DNA from: Cupriavidus sp.
Lineage (GTDB): Bacteria > Pseudomonadota > Gammaproteobacteria > Burkholderiales > Burkholderiaceae
Length of the DNA stretch: 64,000 nucleotides
Reading direction: 5' to 3'
Assembly (NCBI GenBank): GCA_031180665.1
Contig: JAPSLP010000011.1
Span: 1 to 64,000 of the forward strand
Part shown: positions 45,183 through 54,621 of the stretch, in pieces
How positions within the stretch are numbered: the stretch's first letter is position 1
Layout of the letters: every line of letters begins with the position of its first letter
Translations under genes and position numbers: made by a program
The notes under the pieces: generated by a model
What the model saw: only the letters and a program-made list of their open reading frames with translations
The model's database searches: none
Told to the model about the DNA's origin: nothing

Positions 45183-46988
45183 ATGAGTGTGATCGAAGTC
45201 AAGGTGCCGGACATCGGCGATTTCGACGCGGTAGAAGTGATCGAGGTCCTGGTCAAGCCGGGCGACACGATCGAACAGGAACAGTCGCTGATCGTGCTGG
45301 AATCGGACAAGGCCAGCATGGACGTGCCATCGTCGGCGGCGGGCAAGGTCGTCGAGGTCAAGGTCAAGGTCGGCGACAAGGTGGCCAAGGACACGGTGAT
45401 CTGTACCGTCGAGGCGCAGGCTGCGGCCGCCGCGCCGGCGCCCGCAGCGGCGCCCACGGCTGCCGCGAGCCCGGCCTCCGCAGCGGCTGCGGCCCCGTCG
45501 GCAGCGCCGGCAGCGGCCCCGGCCCCGGCCGCGGCAACGCACGCCGGGGGCGCCGATATCCAGTGCGAGATGCTGGTGCTGGGCGCCGGCCCCGGCGGCT
45601 ATTCGGCTGCGTTCCGCAGCGCCGACCTCGGCATGAACACCGTGCTGGTGGAGCGCTATGCCAGCCTCGGCGGGGTTTGCCTGAATGTCGGCTGCATCCC
45701 GTCGAAGGCGCTGCTGCATAACGCCGCGATCATCGACGAAGCCAAGGCGCTGGCCGCGCATGGCATCGTGTTCGGCGAGGCGAAGATCGACCTCGATGGC
45801 CTGCGCAAGTACAAGGACTCGGTGGTCGGCAAGCTGACCGGCGGCCTGGCCGGCATGGCCAAGGCGCGCAAGGTGCAGGTCGTGCGCGGCGTCGGTACCT
45901 TCCTCGATCCGCATCATCTCGAAGTGCAGGAAACCGGCGGCGACGGCAAGGAGACCACCGGCAAGAAGACGGTGATCCGCTTCGACAAGGCCATCATCGC
46001 GGCCGGCAGCCAGGCGGTGAAACTGCCGTTCATCCCGGAAGATCCGCGCATCGTCGACTCCACCGGCGCGCTGGAGCTGCGCGAGATTCCCAAGCGCATG
46101 CTGGTGATCGGCGGCGGCATCATCGGGCTCGAAATGGCCACGGTCTACAGCACGCTGGGCGCCAGCATCGACGTCGTCGAAATGCTCGACGGGCTGATGC
46201 AGGGTGCGGACCGCGATCTGGTCAAGGTCTGGGAGAAGATGAACAAGCACCGTTTCGACAAGGTGATGCTCAAGACCAGGACCGTCGGCGTCGAGGCAAA
46301 GGCAGACGGCGTCTACGTCAGCTTCGAAGGCGAGCAGGCCCCGGCGGAAGCGCAGCGCTACGATCTGGTGCTGGTGTCGGTGGGCCGCGCGCCCAACGGC
46401 AAGCGGATCGGCGCGGAGAAGGCGGGCGTCGCCGTGACCGACCGCGGCTTCATCGAGGTCGACAGCCAGATGCGCACCAACGTGCCCCACATCTTCGCGA
46501 TCGGCGACATCGTCGGTCAGCCGATGCTGGCCCACAAGGCCGTGCATGAAGCGCACGTGGCCGCGGAGGCCGCGCACGGCGAGAAGGCCTACTTCGACGC
46601 CAAGCAGATTCCGTCGGTCGCCTATACCGATCCCGAAGTGGCGTGGGCCGGCCTGACCGAGGAGCAGTGCAAGGAGCAGGGCATCAAGTATGGCAAGGGC
46701 GTATTCCCGTGGGCCGCTTCGGGCCGCGCGATCGCCAACGGCCGCGACGAGGGCTTCACCAAGCTGCTGTTCGACGAGGAAACGCACCGCATCATCGGCG
46801 GCGGCATCGTCGGCACGCACGCGGGCGACCTGATCGGCGAAGTGTGCCTGGCGATCGAGATGGGCGCCGATGCGGTGGATATCGGCAAGACCATCCATCC
46901 GCATCCGACGCTGGGCGAGTCGATCGGCATGGCGGCGGAGATCTACGAGGGCGTCTGCACGGACGTGCCGCCGCCGCGCAAGCGCTGA
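45183..46988 (+). CDS. lpdA: Dihydrolipoyl dehydrogenase (E3) with N-terminal lipoyl domain
   Basis: Flavoprotein that reoxidises dihydrolipoamide with NAD+. At 601 residues it is about 125 longer than the basic enzyme because of a lipoyl domain at 1-80 (Lys43 in [11 protein letters not shown]) and an Ala/Pro linker. The FAD fold starts at [15 protein letters not shown], the redox disulphide is [13 protein letters not shown] (Cys near 166 and 171), and the catalytic His-Glu pair is in HPHPTLGES near 573. This extended form is known from Burkholderiales and neisserial pyruvate dehydrogenase complexes. A terminator follows. Confidence 0.97.
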   Translation: MSVIEVKVPDIGDFDAVEVIEVLVKPGDTIEQEQSLIVLESDKASMDVPSSAAGKVVEVKVKVGDKVAKDTVICTVEAQAAAAAPAPAAAPTAAASPASAAAAAPSAAPAAAPAPAAATHAGGADIQCEMLVLGAGPGGYSAAFRSADLGMNTVLVERYASLGGVCLNVGCIPSKALLHNAAIIDEAKALAAHGIVFGEAKIDLDGLRKYKDSVVGKLTGGLAGMAKARKVQVVRGVGTFLDPHHLEVQETGGDGKETTGKKTVIRFDKAIIAAGSQAVKLPFIPEDPRIVDSTGALELREIPKRMLVIGGGIIGLEMATVYSTLGASIDVVEMLDGLMQGADRDLVKVWEKMNKHRFDKVMLKTRTVGVEAKADGVYVSFEGEQAPAEAQRYDLVLVSVGRAPNGKRIGAEKAGVAVTDRGFIEVDSQMRTNVPHIFAIGDIVGQPMLAHKAVHEAHVAAEAAHGEKAYFDAKQIPSVAYTDPEVAWAGLTEEQCKEQGIKYGKGVFPWAASGRAIANGRDEGFTKLLFDEETHRIIGGGIVGTHAGDLIGEVCLAIEMGADAVDIGKTIHPHPTLGESIGMAAEIYEGVCTDVPPPRKR

Positions 46989-47013
46989 CCGGTTCGCTGT
47001 AACGGCATGAACG

Positions 47014-47044
47014 AGGCCCGCCGGGATGGCGGGCCTAGTTTTTG
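47014..47044 (+). terminator. Terminator after lpdA
   Basis: Perfect 9-bp arms AGGCCCGCC/GGCGGGCCT with a short loop, then AGTTTTTG. It lies 26 bp after the lpdA stop. Confidence 0.88.
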
Positions 47045-47121
47045 TTTGATAACGCAATTAACCGCCAGCACCGACGGGGTACCAAAAGGGGCTGCGCCCG
47101 CATCAGCAGCGCTGTTGGGGG

Positions 47122-47442
47122 CTAAGCCGCGCCAAAGATTCCCGCGGCATCGGACCGGCGAGCCGGCCGCACCATGATTGCCACATGCTGGTCGAGCGCG
47201 ACGAGCGCATGCATCAGGCGCTCGAGCGAGATGTTCTCGAGCTTGTAGCGTCGAATCTGCGACACCTTCGGCTGACTGATGCCGACGATATGGGCCGCTT
47301 CGACCTGACTGAGCCGCCGCTTGTCGATCACGTCGTTGACCTTGAGCGCCAGGAGCGCTTTTGCCGACAGTTCTTCGGCGTCGGCAAAGCCCAGGTCTGC
47401 CAAGACATGGGCCGTGTCCACTCGAATCCGATTGCGCGGCAT
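47122..47442 (-). CDS. XRE-family antitoxin-like regulator
   Basis: A 106-residue DNA-binding protein. The helix-turn-helix lies at about residues 35-65 (DVIDKRRLSQVEAAHIVGIS, QPKVSQIRRYKLENISLERL). The pattern fits antitoxins paired with RelE/HigB-like Gp49 toxins. Its ATG overlaps the stop of the upstream toxin remnant (TGATG), the usual toxin-first order of such pairs. The toxin is broken, so this protein may now be an orphan. It lies between lpdA and the phasin gene. Confidence 0.78.
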   Translation of the reverse strand: MPRNRIRVDTAHVLADLGFADAEELSAKALLALKVNDVIDKRRLSQVEAAHIVGISQPKVSQIRRYKLENISLERLMHALVALDQHVAIMVRPARRSDAAGIFGAA

Positions 47443-47555
47443 CAGGACCTCCCGTTTCGTTCGTATCTGGCGAGCACCGCCTTCAGTCGCTTTTCGATCA
47501 AGGCGATATCGGGTTGGGGTGTTGCGATGCCCGACTTGGATTTTTTCGCAAGCGA
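47442..47555 (-). pseudogene. C-terminal remnant of a RelE/Gp49-type toxin
   Basis: Only the last 37 codons look like a toxin: LAKKSKSGIATPQPDIALIE followed by KRLKAVLARYERNGRS, the conserved C-terminal helix region of HigB/Gp49-type RNases. Upstream in the same frame the sequence loses resemblance. A reading SAAFA, like the AF before the KKSK motif, lies in another frame just ahead of it, which suggests a small insertion and frameshift. The frame to about 47795 overlaps the phasin terminator, so a full-length product is unlikely. The stop overlaps the antitoxin start. Confidence 0.6.
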
Positions 47556-47717
47556 AGGCCGCGCTGTCTGCACCACGACAGGCGGACTGCGAAGCGCAAC
47601 CGGATCGCCTTGCGAAAGAAGTAGGCGATGTAGTTGCACGCGGTGAGCTGAGAGTTGTCCGGCCGTGACGAACTCGGCCTGCGGTTCGAATGCTTCGGTT
47701 GCAGCGCGGAAGCCAAT

Positions 47718-47745
47718 AAAAAAGCCCGGCATGAATGCCGGGCTT
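47718..47745 (-). terminator. Terminator of the phasin gene
   Basis: On the minus strand GCCCGGCAT/ATGCCGGGC arms with a two-base loop, followed by six T. It lies 51 bp after the phasin stop. Confidence 0.9.
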
Positions 47746-47795
47746 CGGAGGTCAGCGTGGCGCTGGTGTCCCGCGAGGGACACCAGCCAGCACAA

Positions 47796-48371
47796 TCAGG
47801 CTGCGGTGGTCTTCTTGCCAGCGGTGCGGGCGGTAGCGCTCGCTTGCTGGGCGGCCTTGGTGGCGGCGGTGGCGGCCGCCTGGAAATTGCTTTCGGCGAT
47901 TTCCACGGCTTGCTTGGTGGCCTTCTGGACGGACTCGTAGGCGTTGTTGGCGGCCGAGATGGCCGACTTCACGATCGCCACGGTCGATTCCGAACCGGCC
48001 GGGGCGTTCTTGGCGAAGTTGTCGACCAGGCTCTGCACGTTGCGGGTGCTTTCGGCCAGCTGGGCTTCGGCGACGCGGGTGAATTCCGACTGCGTGTCGG
48101 CCGCGATTTCGTACACGTGGCGGCTGTAGGCGACCGCCTTTTCGGCGACCGGCTGGATCAGCGAAACCTGCAGCGCGACCAGTTCCTGGGCATCGCGGGC
48201 GGTCAGCGTGCGCTTGGCGTGCTCGACGTTCTCGGCCAGGGTGGTCTTGACGACTTGCATGTTCAGTTCGACCAGCTTTTCCATGCCTTCGAAGGCCTTG
48301 GTGGTCAAACCGAACAGGGTTTCCAGATTGGCCTTGTGGGCGGCGGCAACTTGTTCGGGGGTAAAGGACAT
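47796..48371 (-). CDS. phaP: Phasin (polyhydroxyalkanoate granule protein)
   Basis: Coats the surface of intracellular PHA granules. The 191-residue protein starts [20 protein letters not shown], is helical throughout and contains the phasin segments [20 protein letters not shown] and [19 protein letters not shown], with an Ala/Thr/Lys-rich end. The frame opens 14 codons upstream, but GGAGACC lies 6 bp before this ATG. It has its own strong promoter and terminator. This shows that the organism makes PHA; the synthesis genes are not in the window. Confidence 0.93.
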   Translation of the reverse strand: MSFTPEQVAAAHKANLETLFGLTTKAFEGMEKLVELNMQVVKTTLAENVEHAKRTLTARDAQELVALQVSLIQPVAEKAVAYSRHVYEIAADTQSEFTRVAEAQLAESTRNVQSLVDNFAKNAPAGSESTVAIVKSAISAANNAYESVQKATKQAVEIAESNFQAAATAATKAAQQASATARTAGKKTTAA

Positions 48372-48526
48372 GCTGGTCTCCATCAGAATGAAGTCGAGTT
48401 CAAGCGAACTCAAAAATAGGTCGCCTAGATGTCAAGGCCGTGAAGTCGCGGTGGCCAGCCCAGGCGCGTGAATGGTTTTGTGCGTTTCGCTCCAGGGCGC
48501 CGATCGGGCGGTCCGGAAACCGTCTT

Positions 48527-48534
48527 TTGCGCAA
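48527..48534. promoter_or_regulatory. TTGCGCAA palindrome in the phasin leader
   Basis: An 8-bp palindrome 22 bp downstream of the -10 box of the phasin promoter, next to a related GTTGCGAC. Phasin genes are commonly repressed by PhaR binding to TGC/GCA-type sites near the start of transcription, so this is a candidate operator. Inference from position and sequence only. Confidence 0.4.
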
Positions 48535-48556
48535 TGGTGCGTCGCAACAATTCCGT

Positions 48557-48584
48557 ATTGTATGGACCATGTTCGGTGTGTCAA
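48557..48584 (-). promoter_or_regulatory. Sigma-70 promoter of the phasin gene
   Basis: TTGACA, 16 bp, TACAAT on the minus strand, almost consensus. Transcription would start near 48550, giving a leader of about 180 nt. Bases 48585-48881 to its right show no gene. Confidence 0.82.
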
Positions 48585-48881
48585 GCGGTTTTTGTGCATC
48601 GCACAACCAGTCTCGGGTAAACCCCCTGGCGGGTTCGCCACATTGACGCCCTTGGGTCACTTGAGCTGCCCCGGGACACGTGACGGACAGGGCGGTGCTA
48701 CCATCGCGCATTCCGTTCCCTTCGGGCGGGGCGGGGTCCACGCGCCCAGCCGCCACGCGGCCCGCCCGTTTCGCCCAATCTTGCCGATGTCCCGCCAAGC
48801 CGCCCCCCGCCGCCTTCCCAGCATCGCGATCCCGTTTCTCGCCAACTTCTGTACGGTGGCCGTACGCATGCAGGGGCGTGC

Positions 48882-49826
48882 ATGAGGCCGGCGGCAGAAA
48901 CGACCCCGGGGCGGACCGCATCCGCCGGCGCCAATGTGTGGCTGGTGTCGATGCCATGGCTGTTCGTGCTGATCTGGAGCACCGGCTTTATCGTCGCCAA
49001 GTACGGCATGCCGCACGCCGAGCCGATGACCTTCCTGTTCCTGCGCTTTGCCGGCGTGGTGGTGCTGATGGTGCCGTTCGTCGCGCTGGCGCGCGTGCCG
49101 CTGCCTCGGCGCGATGGCCGCGTCGACTGGTCCATGATCGGGCGCATTGCACTGGCGGGGCTGCTGCTGCAGACCGGCTACCTTGGCGGGGTCTGGGCCG
49201 CGGTCAAGCTCGGCATGCCGGCCGGCATGGCCGCACTGATCGTCGGCATGCAGCCGCTGCTGACGGCGCTGATCTCGTTGCGTCTTGGCGAGCGTCTGCG
49301 TGGCTGGCAGTGGGTCGGCCTGCTGCTCGGCATCGTCGGCGTCGGGCTGGTGGTGGCCGGCAAGCTGTCGGTCGGCGCGGCGACGCCGTTCAGCGTGCTG
49401 CTCGCCGTCGGCGCCTTGCTGTCGATCACCGTCGGCACGCTGTATCAGAAGCACCGCTGTCCGGTGTTCGATCTGCGCATGGGGTCGCTGATCCAGTTCA
49501 CCGCGGCGGCGCTGGCTTGCCTGCCATGGATGTTCCTGTTCGAGACCCGGCAGGTGGACTGGAACGCCGAGATGATCGGCGCGCTGGCATGGTCGATCGT
49601 GGCCTTGTCGATCGGCGCCATCTCGCTGTTGTTCGTGCTGATCCGGCGCGGCGCCGCCACCAGCGTATCGAGCCTGATGTACCTGACGCCGCCGACCACT
49701 GCCGTGATGGCCTGGCTGCTGTTCGACGAACGCTTTCCACCGATGGCCGCCGCCGGCATGGCGCTCGCCGCGGCCGGGGTGGCGCTGGTGATGCGCGGCG
49801 CAGCGGCGCCATCGCGCCGCGCTTGA
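48882..49826 (+). CDS. EamA/DMT-family exporter
   Basis: An inner-membrane protein of 314 residues with about ten hydrophobic helices in two EamA halves. The first half starts [20 protein letters not shown], with the conserved ...E-P-x-x-F-L-x-x-R pattern ([15 protein letters not shown]). The second half includes [20 protein letters not shown]. Such proteins usually export amino acids or metabolites; the substrate cannot be predicted. The thioesterase gene follows 55 bp later on the same strand. Confidence 0.88.
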   Translation: MRPAAETTPGRTASAGANVWLVSMPWLFVLIWSTGFIVAKYGMPHAEPMTFLFLRFAGVVVLMVPFVALARVPLPRRDGRVDWSMIGRIALAGLLLQTGYLGGVWAAVKLGMPAGMAALIVGMQPLLTALISLRLGERLRGWQWVGLLLGIVGVGLVVAGKLSVGAATPFSVLLAVGALLSITVGTLYQKHRCPVFDLRMGSLIQFTAAALACLPWMFLFETRQVDWNAEMIGALAWSIVALSIGAISLLFVLIRRGAATSVSSLMYLTPPTTAVMAWLLFDERFPPMAAAGMALAAAGVALVMRGAAAPSRRA

Positions 49827-49881
49827 GCGGCCAGTTCGAAACCCTTCTTACGTTCACCGTTACCGACCGCTACCGCCCGCC

Positions 49882-50328
49882 ATGAAGCCGCAAGCCCAGA
49901 CCCGCGACTGCTATCGCCACTTCCTGCCGATCACCACGCGGTGGATGGACAACGATGTTTATGGCCACGTCAACAACGTTGTCTACTACAGTTATTTCGA
50001 CACCGTGGTGAATCGCTACCTGATCGAGCGCGGCGTGCTCGACATCGAGGCAGGGGACACCATCGGGCTGGTGATCGAGACGCAGTGCAACTACTTCGCC
50101 TCGCTGAGCTTTCCCGACACGGTGATCGCGGGTCTGCGTGTCGCGCGGCTCGGCAACAGCAGCGTGCGCTACGAGGTGGGGCTGTTTCGCGACGGCGAGG
50201 ACAGCGCCGCCGCGCAGGGGCACTTCGTGCATGTCTATGTCGATCGCCAGACGCGCCGTCCGGTAGCCTTGCCCGAGCCGTTGCGCAAGGCGCTGGAGCC
50301 GCTGCTGGTGGCGGCTGCGGATCGGTAG
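49882..50328 (+). CDS. Acyl-CoA thioesterase (4HBT hot-dog fold)
   Basis: A 148-residue single hot-dog domain that hydrolyses acyl-CoA thioesters. The active-site segment [20 protein letters not shown] has the catalytic Asp and the HVNN motif of 4-hydroxybenzoyl-CoA thioesterase/YbgC relatives. The mid-protein strands around [20 protein letters not shown] fit. It is probably co-transcribed with the DMT gene. The natural acyl-CoA is unknown. Confidence 0.88.
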   Translation: MKPQAQTRDCYRHFLPITTRWMDNDVYGHVNNVVYYSYFDTVVNRYLIERGVLDIEAGDTIGLVIETQCNYFASLSFPDTVIAGLRVARLGNSSVRYEVGLFRDGEDSAAAQGHFVHVYVDRQTRRPVALPEPLRKALEPLLVAAADR

Positions 50329-50730
50329 GAGCGTGAACGTGAACGCGCGCAGGTGCCGTACCGGCCTGTCCTTCGCGCCCGGCATCGGGGGCAGGGCAGG
50401 GGGCGCGCCGCGCGCCGAATGTTGCGGTGCGGATGTGAACCGGAACACCGTTTGGCGCGTTGCTGTTCCAGATGACGCCGCTGCTCTCGCGCTCGCCCCT
50501 CAATTTCTCTACGGAACTGACGTTAGTCGGGCATGCGCCTGCGCAGGGCAGAAGATTGCCGGGCCGGGAGGCCGCGTCATGCAGATTTCGATGTGCTGCA
50601 AGCGTCTTATTTTTCGTATTACGGAAATGTCTGTAATGGAAACTTTAAGTCCGCTATGTAAGTCATTAATCTTGCTAACAAATTCTTTTTTTTCTACACT
50701 GGCGCCATTCCCGATGCGCGCCCGAGAATC
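50329..50730 (+). promoter_or_regulatory. Intergenic region with the pbpG promoter
   Basis: No convincing gene in 402 bp. The right part is strikingly AT-rich. It contains TTGCTA (50672-50677), 17 bp with a run of eight T, then TACACT (50695-50700), a probable sigma-70 promoter about 25 bp before the pbpG start. Confidence 0.65.
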
Positions 50731-51963
50731 ATGTCCCGGTTCGACCTCCCATTCCTGAGATTTCTCGGCACCCTGCCTCTGCCCACCGTGGCAGCGACCA
50801 TGCTGGTGTCGGCGGCGCTGATTGCCGCGCCCATGGCGGAGGCAGCGAGTAAATCGTCAAAATCCGCCAAAAAGACCGAAAAGGTCGTCAAAGTCCAAAA
50901 ATCTTCGGCTAAATCGTCCAAGTCGTCGACCCAATCCGCGAAGGCCGGCAAGTCCTCGAAGCGCTCCACGGTAGCCAAGACCGGTAGCCGCAAGGTCATC
51001 GTTTCGAAGAACGGCAAGCGCAAGGTGATTCTGGTCCAGCGTCAGGCCGCGCCGGTGCGCGCCGCCTACACGCCGCCCGCGCGACCGTCGCTGGGCGAGG
51101 CGCTCGGATTGCGCGATACCGATGATGCGCTGTCGCTGCGCTCCAGCGTCGCGCTGGTGATGGACCAGAACACCAACGAAGTGCTGTTCCAGAAGAACGC
51201 GGCCGCGGTGCTGCCGATCGCCTCGATCACCAAGCTGATGACCGCGCTGGTGGTGATGGACGCGCGCCTGCCGATGGACGAGGTGTTGACCATCACCGAG
51301 GAAGATCGCGACACCGAGAAGCACAGCAGCTCGCGTCTGCGCTTCGGTACGCAGCTGACCCGGCAGGAACTGCTGCTGCTGGCGCTGATGTCGTCGGAAA
51401 ACCGCGCCGCCTCCGCGCTGGGCCGCCACTATCCGGGCGGCCTGCCGGCCTTCGTGCAGGCGATGAACCGCAAGGCGCGCGAGCTGGGCATGAACGACTC
51501 CCATTTCGTCGATTCGAGCGGGCTGTCGAGCAGCAATGTCTCGTCGGCGCTGGACCTGGCCCGGCTGGTCAAGGCGGCCTACCGCAATCCGACCATCCGC
51601 GCGTTCTCGACGCAGACCGAGCATGAAGTCAACGTGCTCGGCCGTACCCAGCACTACGTCAGCACCAATCGCCTGGTGCGTGGCGGCAACTGGGACATCG
51701 GCCTGCAGAAGACCGGTTTCATTTCCGAAGCCGGGCGCTGCCTGGTGATGCAGGCGCGGGTCGGCGGCCGCGATGTGGTGATGGTGTTCCTGGATTCGTC
51801 CGGCAACCTGACCCGCTTCGCCGATGCCAATCGCGTGCGCGACTGGCTCGAGCATGCGCCGCCCTCGACGCCGAACCGCTTCCCGAGCACGCCGAACCTG
51901 ACGCAAGGTCCGGCCAACTCGCCGCACTACGTGCTGACGTCGCAGCAGGCCCGCGGCATCTGA
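50731..51963 (+). CDS. pbpG: D-alanyl-D-alanine endopeptidase (PBP7-type)
   Basis: A periplasmic peptidoglycan endopeptidase of 410 residues in the S11 family. The signal peptide covers about residues 1-39 (TVAATMLVSAALIAAPMAEA). A Lys/Ser-rich low-complexity stretch follows (about 40-95, SKSSKSAKKTEKVVKVQKSS) and could bind peptidoglycan or be a linker. The catalytic domain has SxxK in ASITKLMTAL, SxN in SSENRAAS and KTG in QKTGFIS. The Lys/Ser segment is longer than in E. coli. Confidence 0.92.
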   Translation: MSRFDLPFLRFLGTLPLPTVAATMLVSAALIAAPMAEAASKSSKSAKKTEKVVKVQKSSAKSSKSSTQSAKAGKSSKRSTVAKTGSRKVIVSKNGKRKVILVQRQAAPVRAAYTPPARPSLGEALGLRDTDDALSLRSSVALVMDQNTNEVLFQKNAAAVLPIASITKLMTALVVMDARLPMDEVLTITEEDRDTEKHSSSRLRFGTQLTRQELLLLALMSSENRAASALGRHYPGGLPAFVQAMNRKARELGMNDSHFVDSSGLSSSNVSSALDLARLVKAAYRNPTIRAFSTQTEHEVNVLGRTQHYVSTNRLVRGGNWDIGLQKTGFISEAGRCLVMQARVGGRDVVMVFLDSSGNLTRFADANRVRDWLEHAPPSTPNRFPSTPNLTQGPANSPHYVLTSQQARGI

Positions 51964-52010
51964 ACGGCAGGGCGGGCAAGCGCCTCCCGCAACGAAAGAC
52001 CGCAACGAAA

Positions 52011-52033
52011 GACGCGCCCCTCGAGGGCGCGTC
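52011..52033. terminator. Hairpin between pbpG and the convergent dehydrogenase gene
   Basis: Arms GACGCGCCC/GGGCGCGTC with a five-base loop; only a weak GTCGTTT tail follows on the plus strand. It may terminate pbpG. Confidence 0.6.
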
Positions 52034-52080
52034 GTCGTTTCAGGAGCCAGCCGGACGATTGACCGGCGGCGGTCAGCCGT

Positions 52081-53493
52081 TCAGAGCAGCTTGCCTGGAT
52101 TCATGATGCCCGCCGGATCGAGCAGCCGCTTGATGCCGACCATCAGCCGCAGCTCGAGCGGATCCTTGTAGCGGTGGAAATACTCGCGCTTGAGCTGGCC
52201 GATGCCATGCTCCGCGCTGATGCTGCCGCCATGGCGCATGACCTCGTCCAGTACTTCGGCCGTGACGGCCTCGCCGTGGGTCGTCGCCCAGTCGCTGGGG
52301 GCGCCGGCGGGGCGCGACAGGTTGTAGTGCAGATTGCCGTCGCCGAAGTGGCCGAACACGAAGGGGCGGATCGCCGCGTCCAGCTGCTGCAGCCGTGCCT
52401 GCATCCGCTCCATGAACACCGGGATCGATTCGATCGGCAAGGAGATGTCGTGCTTCAGGTGCGGGCCGTCGGCGCGCTGCGCTTCGGAGATTTCCTCGCG
52501 CAGCTTCCACATCGCCTGCAGCTGGCTCAGCGATGCCGATACCGCCGCGTCCAGGCACAGGCCCTGTTCCAGCGCGTCGCCGATGGTCGCTTCCAGCAGC
52601 GAATTCAGGCCGGCCTCGTCGGTGGTGTCGGCCAGTTCGACCAGCACATAGGCGGGATGGCGGTCGGCGAAGGGCGCCTGCACGCCTTCGGCATGCGTCA
52701 GCACCAGATCCAGGCAAGGGCCGGTGAAGAATTCGAACGCCTGCAGCCGCGCGCCGCAACGCGAATACAGCAGCGAAAACAGCTGCAGCGCCTGCTGCGG
52801 CGATGCCACCGCGGCCAGCACCACGGCGCGTTGGTCGGTGCGCGGCAGCAGCCGCAGCGCCACGGCGGTGATCACGCCCAGCGTGCCTTCGGACCCGATC
52901 AGCAGCTGCTTCAGGTCGTAGCCGGTGTTGTCCTTGCGCAGCGTGCGCAGTCCGTGGAAGACCTCGCCGTCCGGCAGCACCGCTTCCAGTCCCAGCACCA
53001 GCTCGCGCGCCATGCCGTAGCGCACCACGTTGACGCCCCCGGCATTGGTGGCCAGATTGCCGCCGATCTGGCACGAGTCCTCGGCGGCCAGCGACAGCGG
53101 CAGCTGACGGTCGGCCTCATGGGCAGCACGGCGCAGATTGCCCAGGATGCAGCCGGCCTCGGCCACCATCGTGTTGGCGATGGTGTCGAGCGAGCGGATC
53201 GCGTTCATCCGGTCCAGGCTCAGCACCACGTTGGCGGGGCGATCGTCGGGCGTCGCGCCGCCGCACAGGCCGGTATTGCCGCCGCGCGGCACCACCGGCA
53301 CGCGCCACTGCTGGCACAGCGCCAGGCAGCGCGCGACTTCGCCGGTATTGCGGGGGCGCACCACGGCCTGTGCATCGCCCCGGTAGATCCCGCGCCAGTC
53401 GCTCAGCCACGGCGCGATCGCCTGCGCATCGGTGGTTACCACATCGGGTCCCAGCGCCTCGAGCAGGCGCGGCAGAAATCCGGAGTCTTGCAT
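52081..53493 (-). CDS. FAD-linked D-lactate/2-hydroxyacid dehydrogenase
   Basis: A 470-residue flavoprotein of the GlcD/D-2-hydroxyglutarate/D-lactate dehydrogenase group. The PCMH-type FAD domain occupies about residues 35-215 (VVPRGGNTGLCGGATPDDRP, SLAAEDSCQIGGNLATNAGG). The C-terminal FAD-oxidase domain has HFGDGNLHYNLSRP and the end motif AEHGIGQLKREYF. Neighbouring LutA and LutB point to lactate as substrate, though glycolate or 2-hydroxyglutarate are possible. It lies 104 bp downstream of the IclR gene on the same strand. Confidence 0.87.
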   Translation of the reverse strand: MQDSGFLPRLLEALGPDVVTTDAQAIAPWLSDWRGIYRGDAQAVVRPRNTGEVARCLALCQQWRVPVVPRGGNTGLCGGATPDDRPANVVLSLDRMNAIRSLDTIANTMVAEAGCILGNLRRAAHEADRQLPLSLAAEDSCQIGGNLATNAGGVNVVRYGMARELVLGLEAVLPDGEVFHGLRTLRKDNTGYDLKQLLIGSEGTLGVITAVALRLLPRTDQRAVVLAAVASPQQALQLFSLLYSRCGARLQAFEFFTGPCLDLVLTHAEGVQAPFADRHPAYVLVELADTTDEAGLNSLLEATIGDALEQGLCLDAAVSASLSQLQAMWKLREEISEAQRADGPHLKHDISLPIESIPVFMERMQARLQQLDAAIRPFVFGHFGDGNLHYNLSRPAGAPSDWATTHGEAVTAEVLDEVMRHGGSISAEHGIGQLKREYFHRYKDPLELRLMVGIKRLLDPAGIMNPGKLL

Positions 53494-53597
53494 CTCGTCG
53501 TGTGCTGTCTGTCGATGTCGGGAAGGGCAGGGCGCATGGAATCGCGCTCCAGGGCGTGGCTTGGCGGCGGCGCCGCGCTGCGCGCCGCTACACGTCG

Positions 53598-54383
53598 CTA
53601 CACATCGCTATCGGCGGTATAGCCCATGCCGCGCGAAATCTGCAACGCCGTTTCCTTCAGATTCTGCAGCCAGCTGTCCTGCAGCCGATCCGCCGGCGCC
53701 GACAGCGACAGGCCGGCCACCAATCGGCGCGAGTCGTCGTAGATGCCCGCTGCGATGCAGCGCACGCCGAGCTCCAGCTCCTCGTTGTCGCGTGCATAGC
53801 CGTTGGTGCGAACCCAGTTCAGCTCGCGCTCCAGCTTGGTCAGGTCGGTGATCGAGGTGCGGGTATGGCCCGCCAGGCCGGTGCGGGTCGCATAGTTGCG
53901 CACCCGCGCGACCTCGTCAGCGGCGAGGAACAGCTTGCCGACCGAGGTCAGGTGCAGCGGGGCGCGGCCGCCGATGGCGCGCACCACCTGCATGCCGGAG
54001 CGCTCGCTGTAGGCGCGTTCGATATAGACGATCTCGTCGCCCTGGCGCACCGACAGATTGACGGTCTGGCCGGTGACGCGGTGCAACGCGCGCATCGGCG
54101 CCAGCGCCGCCTCGCGGACCGAGAGCCGGGCCTTGACCAGATTGCCCAGTTCCAGCAGGCGCATGCCGAGCCGGTAACTGCCCGGATCGGAGCGATCGAC
54201 GAAGCGGCACGCGACCATGTCGTTGAGGATGCGGTGCGCCGTCGAGGGATGCAGCCCGGTAGCCTGGGAGAGTTCCTTCAGACTGACCGGATCGGCATGC
54301 CGCGCGAGCGCATCGAGCAGCGTCATCATGCGTTCGATCACCTGGATCGACGTCTTGCCGGGTTCCTTCTCTGCTTCAGCCAT
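53598..54383 (-). CDS. IclR-family transcriptional regulator
   Basis: A 261-residue regulator. A winged helix is at about residues 12-70 (SIQVIERMMTLLDALARHAD, SLKELSQATGLHPSTAHRIL), and the effector-binding GAF-like domain fills the rest (PLHLTSVGKLFLAADE, GVRCIAAGIYDDSRRLVAGL). The start is uncertain: ATG at 54383 (MAEAEKEPG) or 54407. It is transcribed divergently from lutAB and upstream of the lactate dehydrogenase, so it likely controls lactate use. Palindromes lie in the divergent region. Confidence 0.9.
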   Translation of the reverse strand: MAEAEKEPGKTSIQVIERMMTLLDALARHADPVSLKELSQATGLHPSTAHRILNDMVACRFVDRSDPGSYRLGMRLLELGNLVKARLSVREAALAPMRALHRVTGQTVNLSVRQGDEIVYIERAYSERSGMQVVRAIGGRAPLHLTSVGKLFLAADEVARVRNYATRTGLAGHTRTSITDLTKLERELNWVRTNGYARDNEELELGVRCIAAGIYDDSRRLVAGLSLSAPADRLQDSWLQNLKETALQISRGMGYTADSDV

Positions 54384-54439
54384 GGGGAATTTGTTGCCAT
54401 GCGGCATATTAAGCGACTGCCTGATTCTATCTCGCATCG

Positions 54440-54461
54440 TGAAAATTTCAATACGTGAAAT
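54440..54461. promoter_or_regulatory. Overlapping TGAAA/TTTCA palindromes (candidate IclR operator)
   Basis: TGAAA-A-TTTCA (54440-54450) overlaps ATTTCA-ATACG-TGAAAT (54445-54461). Three half-sites of the same type are thus packed into 22 bp just upstream of the IclR gene and facing lutA. Confidence 0.55.
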
Positions 54462-54489
54462 GTCATAGTCGGGCTTTGTGCACATCAAT

Positions 54490-54506
54490 CGCCCCAAATT
54501 GGGGCG
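54490..54506. promoter_or_regulatory. 17-bp perfect palindrome in the IclR-lutA region
   Basis: CGCCCCAA-A-TTGGGGCG, 116 bp before lutA. It could be a second operator; with no T-run it is not a terminator. The binding protein is unknown. Confidence 0.5.
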
Positions 54507-54621
54507 GCCCAGGGGTGCGGCAGACGACAAAAAGGGCCCGTCGCGACTCGCCGCAGTGGCGGAACCGCGGCGCGAAAGCGCATAATTGCGGAGTTTTGGG
54601 TCTGGAAAGGGTAAGGAAACC

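Noticed and set aside
50339..50758. A 141-codon frame overlapping the pbpG promoter
   Set aside because: It runs through the AT-rich promoter and into pbpG in another phase, with no family resemblance.
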